Origin: Massilia sp. 9096
GTDB lineage: Bacteria > Pseudomonadota > Gammaproteobacteria > Burkholderiales > Burkholderiaceae_D
DNA length: 64,000 nucleotides
Assembly: GCF_000745265.1 (NCBI RefSeq)
Contig: NZ_JQNN01000001.1
Coordinates: 1,674,001 to 1,738,000, forward strand
Reading direction: 5' to 3'
This document shows, piece by piece, positions 8,969 through 17,453 of the stretch. Both the position numbers and the translations under genes were made by a program. The notes beneath the pieces are model-generated. The model saw only the letters and a program-made list of their open reading frames with translations, did not search any database and was not told the origin of the DNA. Position 1 is the first letter of the stretch. Every line of letters begins with the position of its first letter.

Positions 8969-9406
8969 ATGTACAAACGCATCTTATTGCCGACCGACGG
9001 GTCCGCGGCATCGCAGCGCGCGATCCTGGCCGGCGTCGCCTTCGCCCGCGAGATCGGCGCCGACGTCGTCGGCCTGCACGTCACGCCCGCCTTCCATGTG
9101 CTCACCGCGAACAGCGCGATGCTGCAGGACACGCCCGAGCAATACGCCGCCGTCAGCGCCGCGCACGCGCGCAAGGTGCTCGCCGATGTCGAACGCGCCG
9201 CGGTCGATGCCGGCGTAGCTTGCCGGCTCGAGCATGCCGTCTCGGACGATGTCTACGACGCCATCATCGAGACCGCAAGCCGGCTCGATTGCGACCTGAT
9301 CGCCATGGCCTCGCACGGGCGGCGCGGCCTGCGCGGACTGCTGCTGGGCAGCGAGACACAGAAGGTGCTGGTGCACAGCGCGATTCCGGTGCTGGTACAG
9401 CGCTGA
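8969..9406 (+). CDS. Universal stress protein (UspA family)
   Basis: This 145-residue single Usp domain protein opens with MYKRILLPTDGSAAS. It carries the ATP-binding loop near its end (ASHGRRGLRGLLLGSE, the G-x9-GS part of the family motif, with Ala in place of the first Gly). The start at 8969 is fixed by a GGAGG at 8960-8964. It is cytoplasmic, and nucleotide binding is predicted from the motif. The next gene encodes a paralogue on the same strand 27 bases downstream, so the two are probably co-transcribed, perhaps in response to stress or low oxygen. Confidence 0.88.
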   Translation: MYKRILLPTDGSAASQRAILAGVAFAREIGADVVGLHVTPAFHVLTANSAMLQDTPEQYAAVSAAHARKVLADVERAAVDAGVACRLEHAVSDDVYDAIIETASRLDCDLIAMASHGRRGLRGLLLGSETQKVLVHSAIPVLVQR

Positions 9407-9433
9407 GCCAGGTCGCGGCGGCACGGGCAGACG

Positions 9434-9871
9434 ATGTACCGGCGCATCCTGGTGCCGACCGACGGGACCGAGCTGTGCAGCCTGGCGCTCGATACCGCGC
9501 TCGAGCTCGCCCGAATCGGCGGCGGCGCAATCGTCGGGTTGCATGCCTGTCCGCTGGACGACCCGGCCACACCGCCGGCTGGCACGGTCGACCCGGCGCT
9601 GGCGGCCTGGTGTCACGAGCGCGAGCAGCAGGCCCGCGACGCACTCGCTTACGTGCGCCGCCGCGCCGACGACGCCGGGGTCCCGTGCGAAACGGTGCTG
9701 GCGGCCGAAGCCGCGCCGTTCGAGGCGATCGAACGGATCGCCCGCGAACACGGCTGCGACCTCGTGGTCATGGCCGCACACGCGCGCCGCGGCCTGCGCG
9801 CGCGGCTGCTCGGCGGCGAGACCGAAAAACTGCTCGCGCACGGCACCGTGCCGCTTTTGATCGTGCGCTGA
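9434..9871 (+). CDS. Universal stress protein, second copy with altered ATP loop
   Basis: This is a 145-residue Usp-domain protein, clearly a paralogue of the gene before it (MYRRILVPTDGTE opening, same length). Its nucleotide loop reads MAAHARRGLRARLLGGETEKL, so the first glycines of the family's G2xG9xG(S/T) motif are replaced by Ala and the final GS is GG. That may reduce ATP binding. The usual partners of Usp proteins are themselves, so a homo- or hetero-dimer with the upstream product is plausible. Confidence 0.85.
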   Translation: MYRRILVPTDGTELCSLALDTALELARIGGGAIVGLHACPLDDPATPPAGTVDPALAAWCHEREQQARDALAYVRRRADDAGVPCETVLAAEAAPFEAIERIAREHGCDLVVMAAHARRGLRARLLGGETEKLLAHGTVPLLIVR

Positions 9872-9909
9872 CGACGTGCTGAAGATGGGCCGGCGATGCC
9901 CTCAACCGC

Positions 9910-10215
9910 TCAGCGCTTGGGCGTGCTCAGCATATCCAGCAACTGCATGTCGACCGGATCGGCCAACAGGGCCGGCGCGGCCTCGGCGAATTCGCGCATG
10001 TAGGGCATCTGCAGATGCTGGTCGAGCGCGCTGCGGCCGGTCCAGTATTCGACCATCACGAAGGTGGCCGGGTCGGACTGTCGCTGGTTGAGATCGTAGC
10101 TGATGCAACCGGTCTCGGTGCGGGTGTAGCCGACCAGGGTCGTGAGATAGTTCTTGAGTTCGGCTTCCTTGCCGGGCTTGGCGCGCAGGGTGGCGATAAC
10201 GGTCAAAATGGCCAT
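9910..10215 (-). CDS. Antibiotic-biosynthesis-monooxygenase (ABM/YgiN-like) family protein
   Basis: This 101-residue protein has the ferredoxin-like ABM fold, shown by MAILTVIATLRAKPGKEAEL, then GCISYDLNQRQSDPATFVMVEYW and a terminal HLQMPYMREF segment. Relatives such as YgiN oxidise quinols or degrade haem as dimers. The flavodoxin-fold quinone-reductase-like gene just upstream on the same strand is a typical partner, and together they would cycle quinones, but that partner is frameshifted here. The exact substrate is not predictable. Confidence 0.8.
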   Translation of the reverse strand: MAILTVIATLRAKPGKEAELKNYLTTLVGYTRTETGCISYDLNQRQSDPATFVMVEYWTGRSALDQHLQMPYMREFAEAAPALLADPVDMQLLDMLSTPKR

Positions 10216-10267
10216 GCTGATCCTTGAAAGGTCAAAAGCGCGAGTGTAGTCGATTTTGCAATCGGCG

Positions 10268-10857
10268 TCAGACGGCGCGCCGGCCGAGTGCCTGCAGGCG
10301 GCGGCGCCAGCGCGTCACCTGCTCGGCGCTCATGCTGGTCGCGCTGCCGACCACGGTCGAGCGTACCCGCGTGGCGCCGGCTATGCCGAGTATGTGGCGG
10401 CGCATCGGCTTCAGGCTGTAGGCGCCGCTCAGCCAGCGGTAGGCCAGCGGTAGGCCAGGCCCGGCATGCCGGTGCTGATCACCAGGCGCGCGCTGCGTCC
10501 TTGCAGCAGCCGGGTCGGGACCGGCTTGCCGTCCACCATCGTGACGAACATGCGGGGCCGCGCCACCTGTTCCAGGAAGCCTTCGAGCATGGCCGGCATG
10601 TCGCCCAGCCAGAGCGGATAGACGAACACCAGGTGGTCGGCGCGCCGGATCGACTCCTGGGCCGCGCACAGCTGCGGCGGCAGCGTGCCGTGTTCCCACT
10701 CGGCGCGGCTGGACAGCAGTGGAAAGCGCAGGTGCGCCGGTTCGATCAGCTCGACGTCGTGCCCCGCCGCGCGCGCGCCCTCGGCATACGCCTGGACCAG
10801 CGCGTGGCACAGATGATAGCGCTGGCGATCGGGATGGCCCTGGACGACCAGGACCAT
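10268..10857 (-). pseudogene. NAD(P)H:quinone oxidoreductase-like flavodoxin-fold gene, frameshifted
   Basis: From the ATG at 10857 the product starts MVLVVQGHPDRQRYH and contains FVYPLWLGDMPAMLEGFLEQV, the signature of the Flavodoxin_2 (MdaB/NQO-like) family. After GLAYRW near 10445 the frame is lost and ends at PTAG-stop. The remaining conserved C-terminus (LSGAYSLKPMRRHILGIAG and on to 10268) is in another frame. The cause is visible: CCAGCGGTAGG is present twice in tandem at 10433-10454. Removing one 11-bp copy restores a 192-codon reading frame that ends normally. The gene would encode an FMN- or FAD-dependent quinone reductase. It is either a recent inactivation or an assembly artefact. 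Confidence 0.85.
10433..10454. repeat. 11-bp tandem duplication inside the flavodoxin-fold gene
   Basis: Two perfect head-to-tail copies of CCAGCGGTAGG occupy 10433-10443 and 10444-10454. The length is not a multiple of three, so the reading frame is broken exactly here. The start of a third copy (CCAGG) follows, which is compatible with slippage. Confidence 0.9.
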
Positions 10858-10912
10858 CGGTACCCCTAAACGTTGAAGTGACGCTGAGCGTAGCTGGGAT
10901 CGCAAATCGGTT

Positions 10913-10927
10913 ATCGATTGGAATCAA
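10913..10927. promoter_or_regulatory. Imperfect dyad upstream of the flavodoxin-fold gene
   Basis: The sequence TCGATT-GG-AATCAA is an interrupted dyad with one mismatch, about 60 bases upstream of the reductase start. It has the T-N11-A character of a LysR-type box. Genes of this reductase family often sit beside a divergent LysR regulator, but none remains here. The role is inferred. Confidence 0.3.
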
Positions 10928-11130
10928 TACTTTCCTGCAGACGAATGCTACAGAGACCCGCACAATGTCCGAACTCTTTGGACCCAGGCCGGTCAATCAT
11001 CGGCGCAGTCCACCGCGCCCGCAACCGGAGCCCCCGCTTGAAAGCCGAACACGTCCACAGCCGCACCCCACGCACCGTCTGCGCCGCGCTGTGCCATGCC
11101 GGGCGCAGCCTGTGCAACCGGCTCTAGCGC

Positions 11131-11505
11131 ATGGCCGCTTTGCCGGACGACGCGTTCTGCCAGGATTTCGCCAACGTCGTCGCGGCGGTCTAGGCCGGGT
11201 TCCGCCACGAGGAACTCGTCATGGAAATGCTGGGCTACGATCACTTGCGCGAGCAGCGCGCGGAAAACGCCGTGATCCTGCGCGCCCTGCACCGGGCCAT
11301 GCCCGCGGTCGACGGCGGCGACTGCGCGCTGGGCCGGCAACTGGTGGCGGCATTGCGCGACGTGCTCGACCTGCACCGCCTGAGCGCCGACCTGGCGCTC
11401 GCGTTCGGCGCAACCGCAGCCGGCGCGCGCGCCGTCACGCGCGTACGCGGGCGCGCCGCGCGCGCAACCCAGCACGTGGCCGCGCGGCCCCGGCCGCTGC
11501 ATTAG
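11131..11505 (+). pseudogene. Hemerythrin-like protein gene with in-frame stop
   Basis: The frame from 11131 reads MAALPDDAFCQDFANVVAAV, then a TAG at 11191-11193, and continues without a break as AGFRHEELVMEMLGYDHL, REQRAENAVILRALH and LHRLSADLALAFG to 11505. The spacing of HEE, E/H and LH..D residues resembles a short bacterial hemerythrin-like four-helix bundle, which binds a di-iron centre and O2 in the cytoplasm. The TAG most simply derives from a GAG glutamate codon by one base change. The N-terminal part before 11131 is not recognisable. I am fairly sure this is a broken gene, and less sure of the family. Confidence 0.5.
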
Positions 11506-11583
11506 CGCGCGCCACGCCAGCCGCACGGGACGCCGGCACGGGCCGTCCTCGCCATGCGGCAGGCTCGGCGCTACACTAGCGCC

Positions 11584-12632
11584 ATGAGAATAGCCGTTGC
11601 GCCCCGCCATCGCCGCCTCGTCGCGCTGTGCGGATTATCCGCCGCCATCCACCTGCTGCTGCTCGACCTTGCCGCGAGGCCTCGCGCCGACGGCCGCTCG
11701 GCCGGTGTCGGGCCGAGCGCGCCCCTGGTCGTACGGCTGGCCGCCCCGCCCTCCCCGGCGCCGGCCGCGTCCGCGCCGTCCGCACCGGCGCCACCGGTCC
11801 CCGCGCCGGCCGTACAGGCCACGGCCAGAGCGGCGCCTGCGCCCTCGCCCGTACCGGCGCCCGCCGCCTCCGCGCTCGCTGCGCCAGCGTCGGCACCCGC
11901 CCTTCCGCGCCCGCTGCGCCCCCGACCGTGCCCGCCGCTGCGCCCGGCGGCGAACCGGGCGCCCAGCCGCTGCCGTTCGATACGCTGTCACTGCGGCCCC
12001 ACTACCAGATCGCGCCGCCCGGCTCGCTGCGACTGGTGTACCAGGTCAGCGCCGGCGCAACGCCGGGCTCTTCCGGGCAGGCCGCCTACCTCGACTGGCG
12101 CTCCGACGGCAGCAGCTACACGCTGGACATGGATGGAGTGCTGGGGCGCCACTCGAGCAGCGGCATCATCGGCGACGATGGCATCGTCCCGCAACGGGCG
12201 CGCGAACAGCAGGGCGATCGCACGCTGGACACGACCTTCGACCCGCTCAGGCGGCGGGTCACGCTGGCCGACGGCGCCGAGGCCGTGGCGCAGCCCGGCA
12301 CGCTCGACGACGCCATGGTGTGGGTCTGGCTGGCGAGCGTCGCCGCCGCCGCCGCGAATCAGCTGGGCAGCGGCATCGGCGTGACCGTCGCCGACGCCCG
12401 CGGCGTGCATCCGCTGCGCCTGGACGTGGTCGGCGAGGAAGACGTGGAAACCGGCCTGGGCCGTATCAAGAGCTGGCACCTGGCCCAGGTTGCGCCGCCC
12501 GGCGAGACGCGCCTGGACGCCTGGCTGGCGCCGGCGCAAGACTGGCTGCCGGTCCAGCTGCGGATCACGCGTCCGGACGGCAGCGTGGCGACCCAGGTCC
12601 TGCAGCGGCGCGATGCCGCAGGTGCACGCTGA
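11584..12632 (+). pseudogene. DUF3108 envelope protein gene with a frameshift
   Basis: The 5' part (from ATG 11584) encodes a short cytoplasmic stretch, one hydrophobic segment (LVALCGLSAAIHLLLLDLAA) and a long Ala/Pro-rich region, as in TonB-like proteins. Near 11896-11902, in closely spaced C runs, coding passes into another frame. That frame carries the DUF3108 domain: SLRLVYQVSAG, YLDWRSDGSSYTLDMDG, TTFDPLRRRVTL, then LDAWLAPAQDWLPVQLRI at the end. Adding one C would join both into a protein of about 349 residues. A true inactivation or a homopolymer sequencing error are both possible. DUF3108 proteins are periplasmic and of unknown function. Confidence 0.7.
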
Positions 12633-12661
12633 CGCGCCGCGCGCTTCGCCCGAGGTGCGAC

Positions 12662-12697
12662 CTCGGCCGCTACCTCAGCCGCTACCTCAGCCGCTAC
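12662..12697. repeat. Three 12-bp tandem units at the pilY1 3' end
   Basis: CTCGGCCGCTAC is followed by two copies of CTCAGCCGCTAC (12662-12673, 12674-12685, 12686-12697). The array abuts the pilY1 stop codon at 12698-12700 and lies between two convergent genes. No function is evident. Confidence 0.8.
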
Positions 12698-15600
12698 TCA
12701 TTCGCCGACCTGGCGCCAGCCGGCGCGGTGCGGTGCGCTCAACGATGCGGGTGTCACGCCGGTGGTGATGGTGCTGCCGTCGGCGGTCGTGGTGATCATC
12801 TTCAGCGCGCCGGACGGCAGGCGCACGATGATGTAGCCCACCGCCGCCGACGTGTTCGACAGCGTGTAGCCGGCGCCGCTGCCCGCGCTGCCGCTGTTCA
12901 CCGCGACCGGCGCGGCGGTGCAGACGTTCAGCTGGTAGACGTTGCTGGTGCCGCCCACCGCGCAATTGGACGACGACGACGGCACGTTCGTCACCACGTT
13001 CAGCGTGCCCGCGACCACCTTCGGGTCCAGGTTGACGCGTTCGCCGCTGTTCTGGTCGAGGTCGAAGAACCAGCCGAGCTGGGTGCCCAGGTTCACCGTC
13101 GCGCCGCCGATCGTGTAGCTGTCGGTGCCGGCGCTGGTGACCTTGGTCAGCTGGCGGTCCGCCATCTTGCCCACGGCGCGCCAGTCGCTGGCCGAAATGC
13201 CGGCGCCGGTGTCCTTGAGCACGTACACGGCCTGCTTCGACGTGTCGGACAAGTCGGGCAAGTCGAGCATGCGTCCGGTGCCGAACACCACGAATTTCTG
13301 TGCGCTCACGCTGCTGACCTGCTGGGCGTCGGTGGTCGTGACCGCGCACATGGTGACCTCGGGCCGGCTGGTGATCGGCTGGGTCGAACCCGCCGCGCCC
13401 ATCAGGACCGGCGCGGGCGCCGCGCCCGGCTTGCTGAAGTCGAAGCGCCACATGTTGCCCAGGTTGTCGCCACCGTATACATACGTCACTTGCGGATCGC
13501 TGCTCGGGTTGGCCGTGATGGCGGTGATCTTCGCCAAGCCGCTCGGCGTGCCGGTATCGCCGACGGCGGTGCCGGTGCCGGTGGTCGCCAGCACCTGGCC
13601 GCTGGCGACATCGACCACGTACAGGTAGCCATGGCCGTCGCCGCTGTTGACGTTGTCGCCGCCGGGCACGTTGTTGTAGCCGGAGCTGAGGAACACCACC
13701 CAGTGCGAGGTGCCGGCGCCGTCTTTCCAGGTGCCGAACTGGGGATTCCCGAACGACAGGCCCAGATTCGGCAGCAGGCTGGCGCCGCTGCACACGTCGG
13801 GGTCGGCGCAGATTTCCCACAGCCCGGCGGGATTCTCGGGATCGGTCACGTCGACCGCGTAATAACCGCGTCCGCCGCCGTTCAGGCCGGCCACCAGGAC
13901 CGAGCGCCACACGCCGTTGATCTTGACGTCGCCGATCTCGGGCGAACCGTCAGCGGTGAACTGGTGGTTGGTGGCATACGTCGTGCCGGCCTGCAGGTAC
14001 AGTTTCTTCATCGTGATGCGCGGCGCGTAAGCCCAGGCCTCGCTGCCGTCGCCGGCGTCGAAGGCGTGCAGCATGCCGTCGTTGGCCGCGACGAACACGT
14101 AGGGCTTGCGGTCGGCGTTGTTGGCCCGGAAGGTCGCATAGTCGGGGTCGGCGTAGGCCTTGCGCGGTTCGCGCTGGTAGGCCGGCTTGGCGGAGGCGAC
14201 GTCGCCGAGCACGATCGGCAGGGCCGCGGCGTTGCCGGTCGGCGTGTTCATCGTGTAGGCGCGCAGGCGCACGCCGTCCGCGTACTGCTGCTGGCCGCGC
14301 AGCCAGTTGACGATGTTGGCGCCGCTGTCGACGATCGCGCGGTCGCCCGCCGACAGGCTGGCGCACTGGGCCAGGGCGCTGCACTTGCTGCTGAACCAGG
14401 CTTTCTCTGTGTCCGACATCTCGGCATACAGGAAATTCTTGAATTTCCGTGGAGTGGAGGTGTCCAGCATGTAGATCGTGCGCCCGTCGGCGCCGCTGGC
14501 GTCGGTGGCGACCAGCGCGCCCAGCGTGGTCGACGAACTCCAGCTGATCGCATTGCCGACGATGCCGGTCGTGGGATCGATCTTGCGGTCGGTGATCTCG
14601 CCGTACCAGCGCACCGTCGTGAAGGTGGCCGAGAAGATGTCGTTGTCTTCGAGGGAGATGTTCGGCGTCGAAGTCGCGGCGGCGGCGGCGGCGCCCAGGC
14701 GCACCTGGATGTTCGACAGCGCGGTGTTCAGTCCGCTGACCACGGCCGCCGGATCGGATGCCGAGAAGTATTTGCCATGACCGTTGATGGCCGAATGCCA
14801 CAGGTCGTCCACGCGCGCCTGCACCGACGCGCCGCCCTGGGAATTGCCGGTGGCGGGGTCCGGCCAGACATACGGTCCGTCGTTGTTCCACGGGCAGCCG
14901 CTGGTCGCGCCGGTCACCAGGCGATAGAAGTCGCCCCCGGTCTGCGGTGCGGTGTCGTAGTTCGGCTCGTAGTTCATCAGGCCGTCCACGCCCAGGCCGA
15001 GCGCATAGGTGTTCATGTGCAGGTGGGTGTTCTCCCCGCTCTGCGCCGGCACCAGTCCCTGACTAGCGAGGCTGTCGATGCCGACACGCAGCGATGACAC
15101 GCCGGTGCCCGAGCCGCCGTTGTACCAGTACAGCGCGACGTCGGCCAGCGAGGACGGGTTTTCGGGGCGCGGATCGACGCAGCCCGAGGCCTTGCTGCAG
15201 AAGCGGGCGAGGTTTTCGCTGTTGTCGTTGTCCGGCACCGTCGAGACGGCGTTGCCGTTCCAGTAGCCGTCGGTGGTGATCAGCGTGAAATTCTGCTGGC
15301 AGGGATACTGCACCACCTCCGAGCCGGCGGCCTGCTGGTACTTGCCCTGGTTGGCGTACATCTGGCCGACCGCGTTCAAGGCGACGCGCATCGGCGTCGA
15401 GCCTGTGGTCGACATGCGGTACAGCGTGTTGTACCAATTGGTGCGTACGCTGCCGGTGAACTGGGCCGGCACCGTCATCAGGTTCTGCGTTCCGGTGTCG
15501 GCCGCGTTCGAGAGCGACACGATGCCGACGTTGTAATTCGAGGTCAGCGGCTGGAACGCCTGGCCCACGGCCGTCTTCATCATCTGGTTGCGCGTGCGGT

Positions 15601-17440
15601 AGTAGGCGTACCAGTTGGCGAAGTTGGTCATCTCCTCGTCGTAGGTGCAGGCCGCCACCGCCGCGCAATCGGTGCGGGTGGGTGCTTTCGGATAGCTCGT
15701 CACGCCGGGCACGATGTCGACGCGGGTGAAGATCGCTGCGCCGCCGCCCAGCGCCACCGTCTGGACCGGGATCGAATCGCTCTTGGCGAGCGCGCCGGCA
15801 ACGCTGCTGGTGCCTTTCAGGACGATCGAGCCGCTGGTCGCGTTCGCCAGCTTGCCGATCAATACGGACTGGCCGGCGCTGACGTTGGCGTAGTTGAGCA
15901 GGCACACGGTGGTCGTGGGCGAGGTCACGTTCTTGCAGGCGTTGGTCACGCTGCTGCCGCCGATATAGGCTTTGATGTCGCCGCCCGTGCCGATCGCGTT
16001 GACGATCGCCTGCGCGACCTGGGCGCTGCTGTTCGACTTCGCGAAGGTGACGGTGGACGGCAATGTCTCGACGCTACCGAGCTTCAGGCTGCTCAGCGAC
16101 ATCAGCGTATTCGTGTTGTAGGTCGAACCGGTTACTCCGACCAGCGCCGTCGCGGGCTGCACCGGGCTGATGACGATGCCCGGCGTATCGGCCGACAGGG
16201 CCCAGCCGCTCTGCGACCCGTCCTGCAGCATCTTGCATTGGGTTTTCGCGGTCGTGCCGGCGGCGCAGGCAAGCGGAATCACCGCGACCACGTTGTTGGC
16301 GCTCAGCGTGAAGCCATACGTCGCCAGGCAAGCGGGCACGTAGCTGGCATTGCTGCCGCTGGGGGCGTTCACGCAGGCCGTGTACTGGTTCGTCAACCCC
16401 GACTTGGCGATGATCCGGTACGCCAGATCGGTGGCTTCGGTCTGCTGCAGGGCCGCGCTGGTCGTGCCCGACGACGCCACCGCCGCCGCGCTGGTGATGA
16501 CGGTCGCGTTGCCGGACGAATCGCTCACGCTGACGCTCGCCACCGACAGCGAGTTGCTGCTGCTGGAGGCCCCGACCGTGAGGGTGCCGTAGGCTTGCAG
16601 CGCCGACTGGCCGGCATTCGAAAAGCGCGGGTAGATGTACTGGCCGTCGACATACTTGGCCTGGCACTTGCCGTCGAGCTTGGCCGTATCGCACCAGCGC
16701 ACCTTGGCCGGCTCCGGGTAGCCGGCCGGGGCCGGGGCGTTGACGGCCGTGGTCTTGCAGCTGGTCAGGCTCTTGTCGACGCAGTACTCGCCGACGTTGA
16801 TGCGGAAGTAGTAGGGGTTGGACCCGATCGCCACCGGCGACTTCAGGGTCGCCGGATTGGTCGACGTATCGTAGTAGATCTTGAAGGTGGCGTCCGGATA
16901 GGCGTAGGTGGCCTTGTTGCGCGCCGTGCAATTGGTCCCCTTGTTGTCCGAGCACCACAACCAGTCGGGGAAGCCGCTCACCAGGTTGATGGTGGAACCG
17001 TTGGCCTGGTTGCCGAGCATGTCGGTCATATTGATCCCGAAGCCGTCGACGGCGACCTTGCTCCAGGTGGTGGTATTGGCGCGGTTCTGCGAAGGATACG
17101 AGGTGCCGTCGGCGTACACCGGCGGCGTGTAGCGGATCGCCGGATTGTAGTACTGCTTGTTGAAGTCGGGGCTGTTGAACGGCGGTTCGCCCGCATAGCA
17201 GACACGCTGCCCGTCGGCCAGCGACGCGCCCGAGCGACAGGTGGTCTGTCCGCCGCCCACATAGTCCGGCGTGTACGACCAGGCCATCGAGCCGGAATTA
17301 TCGTACAGCAGCATCATGTTGGGCCGCACGTTGCCGGTGCCGGTAATGTTCAGCAGCGGCACCTGGGCGATGCCGGTCACGCCGGCCGAGGCCGTGCAGG
17401 CCAGCATCAGCAGGACGAGAAAGCCAAGAATCTTTTTCAT
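12698..17440 (-). CDS. pilY1: Type IV pilus tip adhesin/assembly protein PilY1
   Basis: This very large exported protein of 1580 residues has a signal peptide at 1-19 (ending ACTASAG). The N-terminal part carries a von Willebrand A-like MIDAS motif, DNSGSM, at 47-52. The C-terminal third, from about residue 1105, is the PilY1 beta-propeller: VFVAANDGMLHAFDAGDG, GGRGYYAVDVTDPENP and a Ca-binding-like acidic loop GGDNVNSGDGHG. PilY1 sits at the pilus tip, primes pilus assembly with the minor pilins and can bind surfaces and calcium. Compared with the usual layout, a Ser/Thr/Ala-rich stretch at about 285-560 looks like an extra domain inserted before the conserved TRVDIVPGVTSYPK block. It is the last gene of the minor-pilin operon, 13 bases after pilX. 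Confidence 0.93.
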   Translation of the reverse strand: MKKILGFLVLLMLACTASAGVTGIAQVPLLNITGTGNVRPNMMLLYDNSGSMAWSYTPDYVGGGQTTCRSGASLADGQRVCYAGEPPFNSPDFNKQYYNPAIRYTPPVYADGTSYPSQNRANTTTWSKVAVDGFGINMTDMLGNQANGSTINLVSGFPDWLWCSDNKGTNCTARNKATYAYPDATFKIYYDTSTNPATLKSPVAIGSNPYYFRINVGEYCVDKSLTSCKTTAVNAPAPAGYPEPAKVRWCDTAKLDGKCQAKYVDGQYIYPRFSNAGQSALQAYGTLTVGASSSSNSLSVASVSVSDSSGNATVITSAAAVASSGTTSAALQQTEATDLAYRIIAKSGLTNQYTACVNAPSGSNASYVPACLATYGFTLSANNVVAVIPLACAAGTTAKTQCKMLQDGSQSGWALSADTPGIVISPVQPATALVGVTGSTYNTNTLMSLSSLKLGSVETLPSTVTFAKSNSSAQVAQAIVNAIGTGGDIKAYIGGSSVTNACKNVTSPTTTVCLLNYANVSAGQSVLIGKLANATSGSIVLKGTSSVAGALAKSDSIPVQTVALGGGAAIFTRVDIVPGVTSYPKAPTRTDCAAVAACTYDEEMTNFANWYAYYRTRNQMMKTAVGQAFQPLTSNYNVGIVSLSNAADTGTQNLMTVPAQFTGSVRTNWYNTLYRMSTTGSTPMRVALNAVGQMYANQGKYQQAAGSEVVQYPCQQNFTLITTDGYWNGNAVSTVPDNDNSENLARFCSKASGCVDPRPENPSSLADVALYWYNGGSGTGVSSLRVGIDSLASQGLVPAQSGENTHLHMNTYALGLGVDGLMNYEPNYDTAPQTGGDFYRLVTGATSGCPWNNDGPYVWPDPATGNSQGGASVQARVDDLWHSAINGHGKYFSASDPAAVVSGLNTALSNIQVRLGAAAAAATSTPNISLEDNDIFSATFTTVRWYGEITDRKIDPTTGIVGNAISWSSSTTLGALVATDASGADGRTIYMLDTSTPRKFKNFLYAEMSDTEKAWFSSKCSALAQCASLSAGDRAIVDSGANIVNWLRGQQQYADGVRLRAYTMNTPTGNAAALPIVLGDVASAKPAYQREPRKAYADPDYATFRANNADRKPYVFVAANDGMLHAFDAGDGSEAWAYAPRITMKKLYLQAGTTYATNHQFTADGSPEIGDVKINGVWRSVLVAGLNGGGRGYYAVDVTDPENPAGLWEICADPDVCSGASLLPNLGLSFGNPQFGTWKDGAGTSHWVVFLSSGYNNVPGGDNVNSGDGHGYLYVVDVASGQVLATTGTGTAVGDTGTPSGLAKITAITANPSSDPQVTYVYGGDNLGNMWRFDFSKPGAAPAPVLMGAAGSTQPITSRPEVTMCAVTTTDAQQVSSVSAQKFVVFGTGRMLDLPDLSDTSKQAVYVLKDTGAGISASDWRAVGKMADRQLTKVTSAGTDSYTIGGATVNLGTQLGWFFDLDQNSGERVNLDPKVVAGTLNVVTNVPSSSSNCAVGGTSNVYQLNVCTAAPVAVNSGSAGSGAGYTLSNTSAAVGYIIVRLPSGALKMITTTADGSTITTGVTPASLSAPHRAGWRQVGE

Positions 17441-17453
17441 AGTCGGGCGGGGA

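Noticed and set aside
12687..15097. Long open frames on both strands within pilY1.
   Set aside because: They overlap a clearly coding 1580-codon gene in other frames and show no signal peptide, motif or ribosome site.
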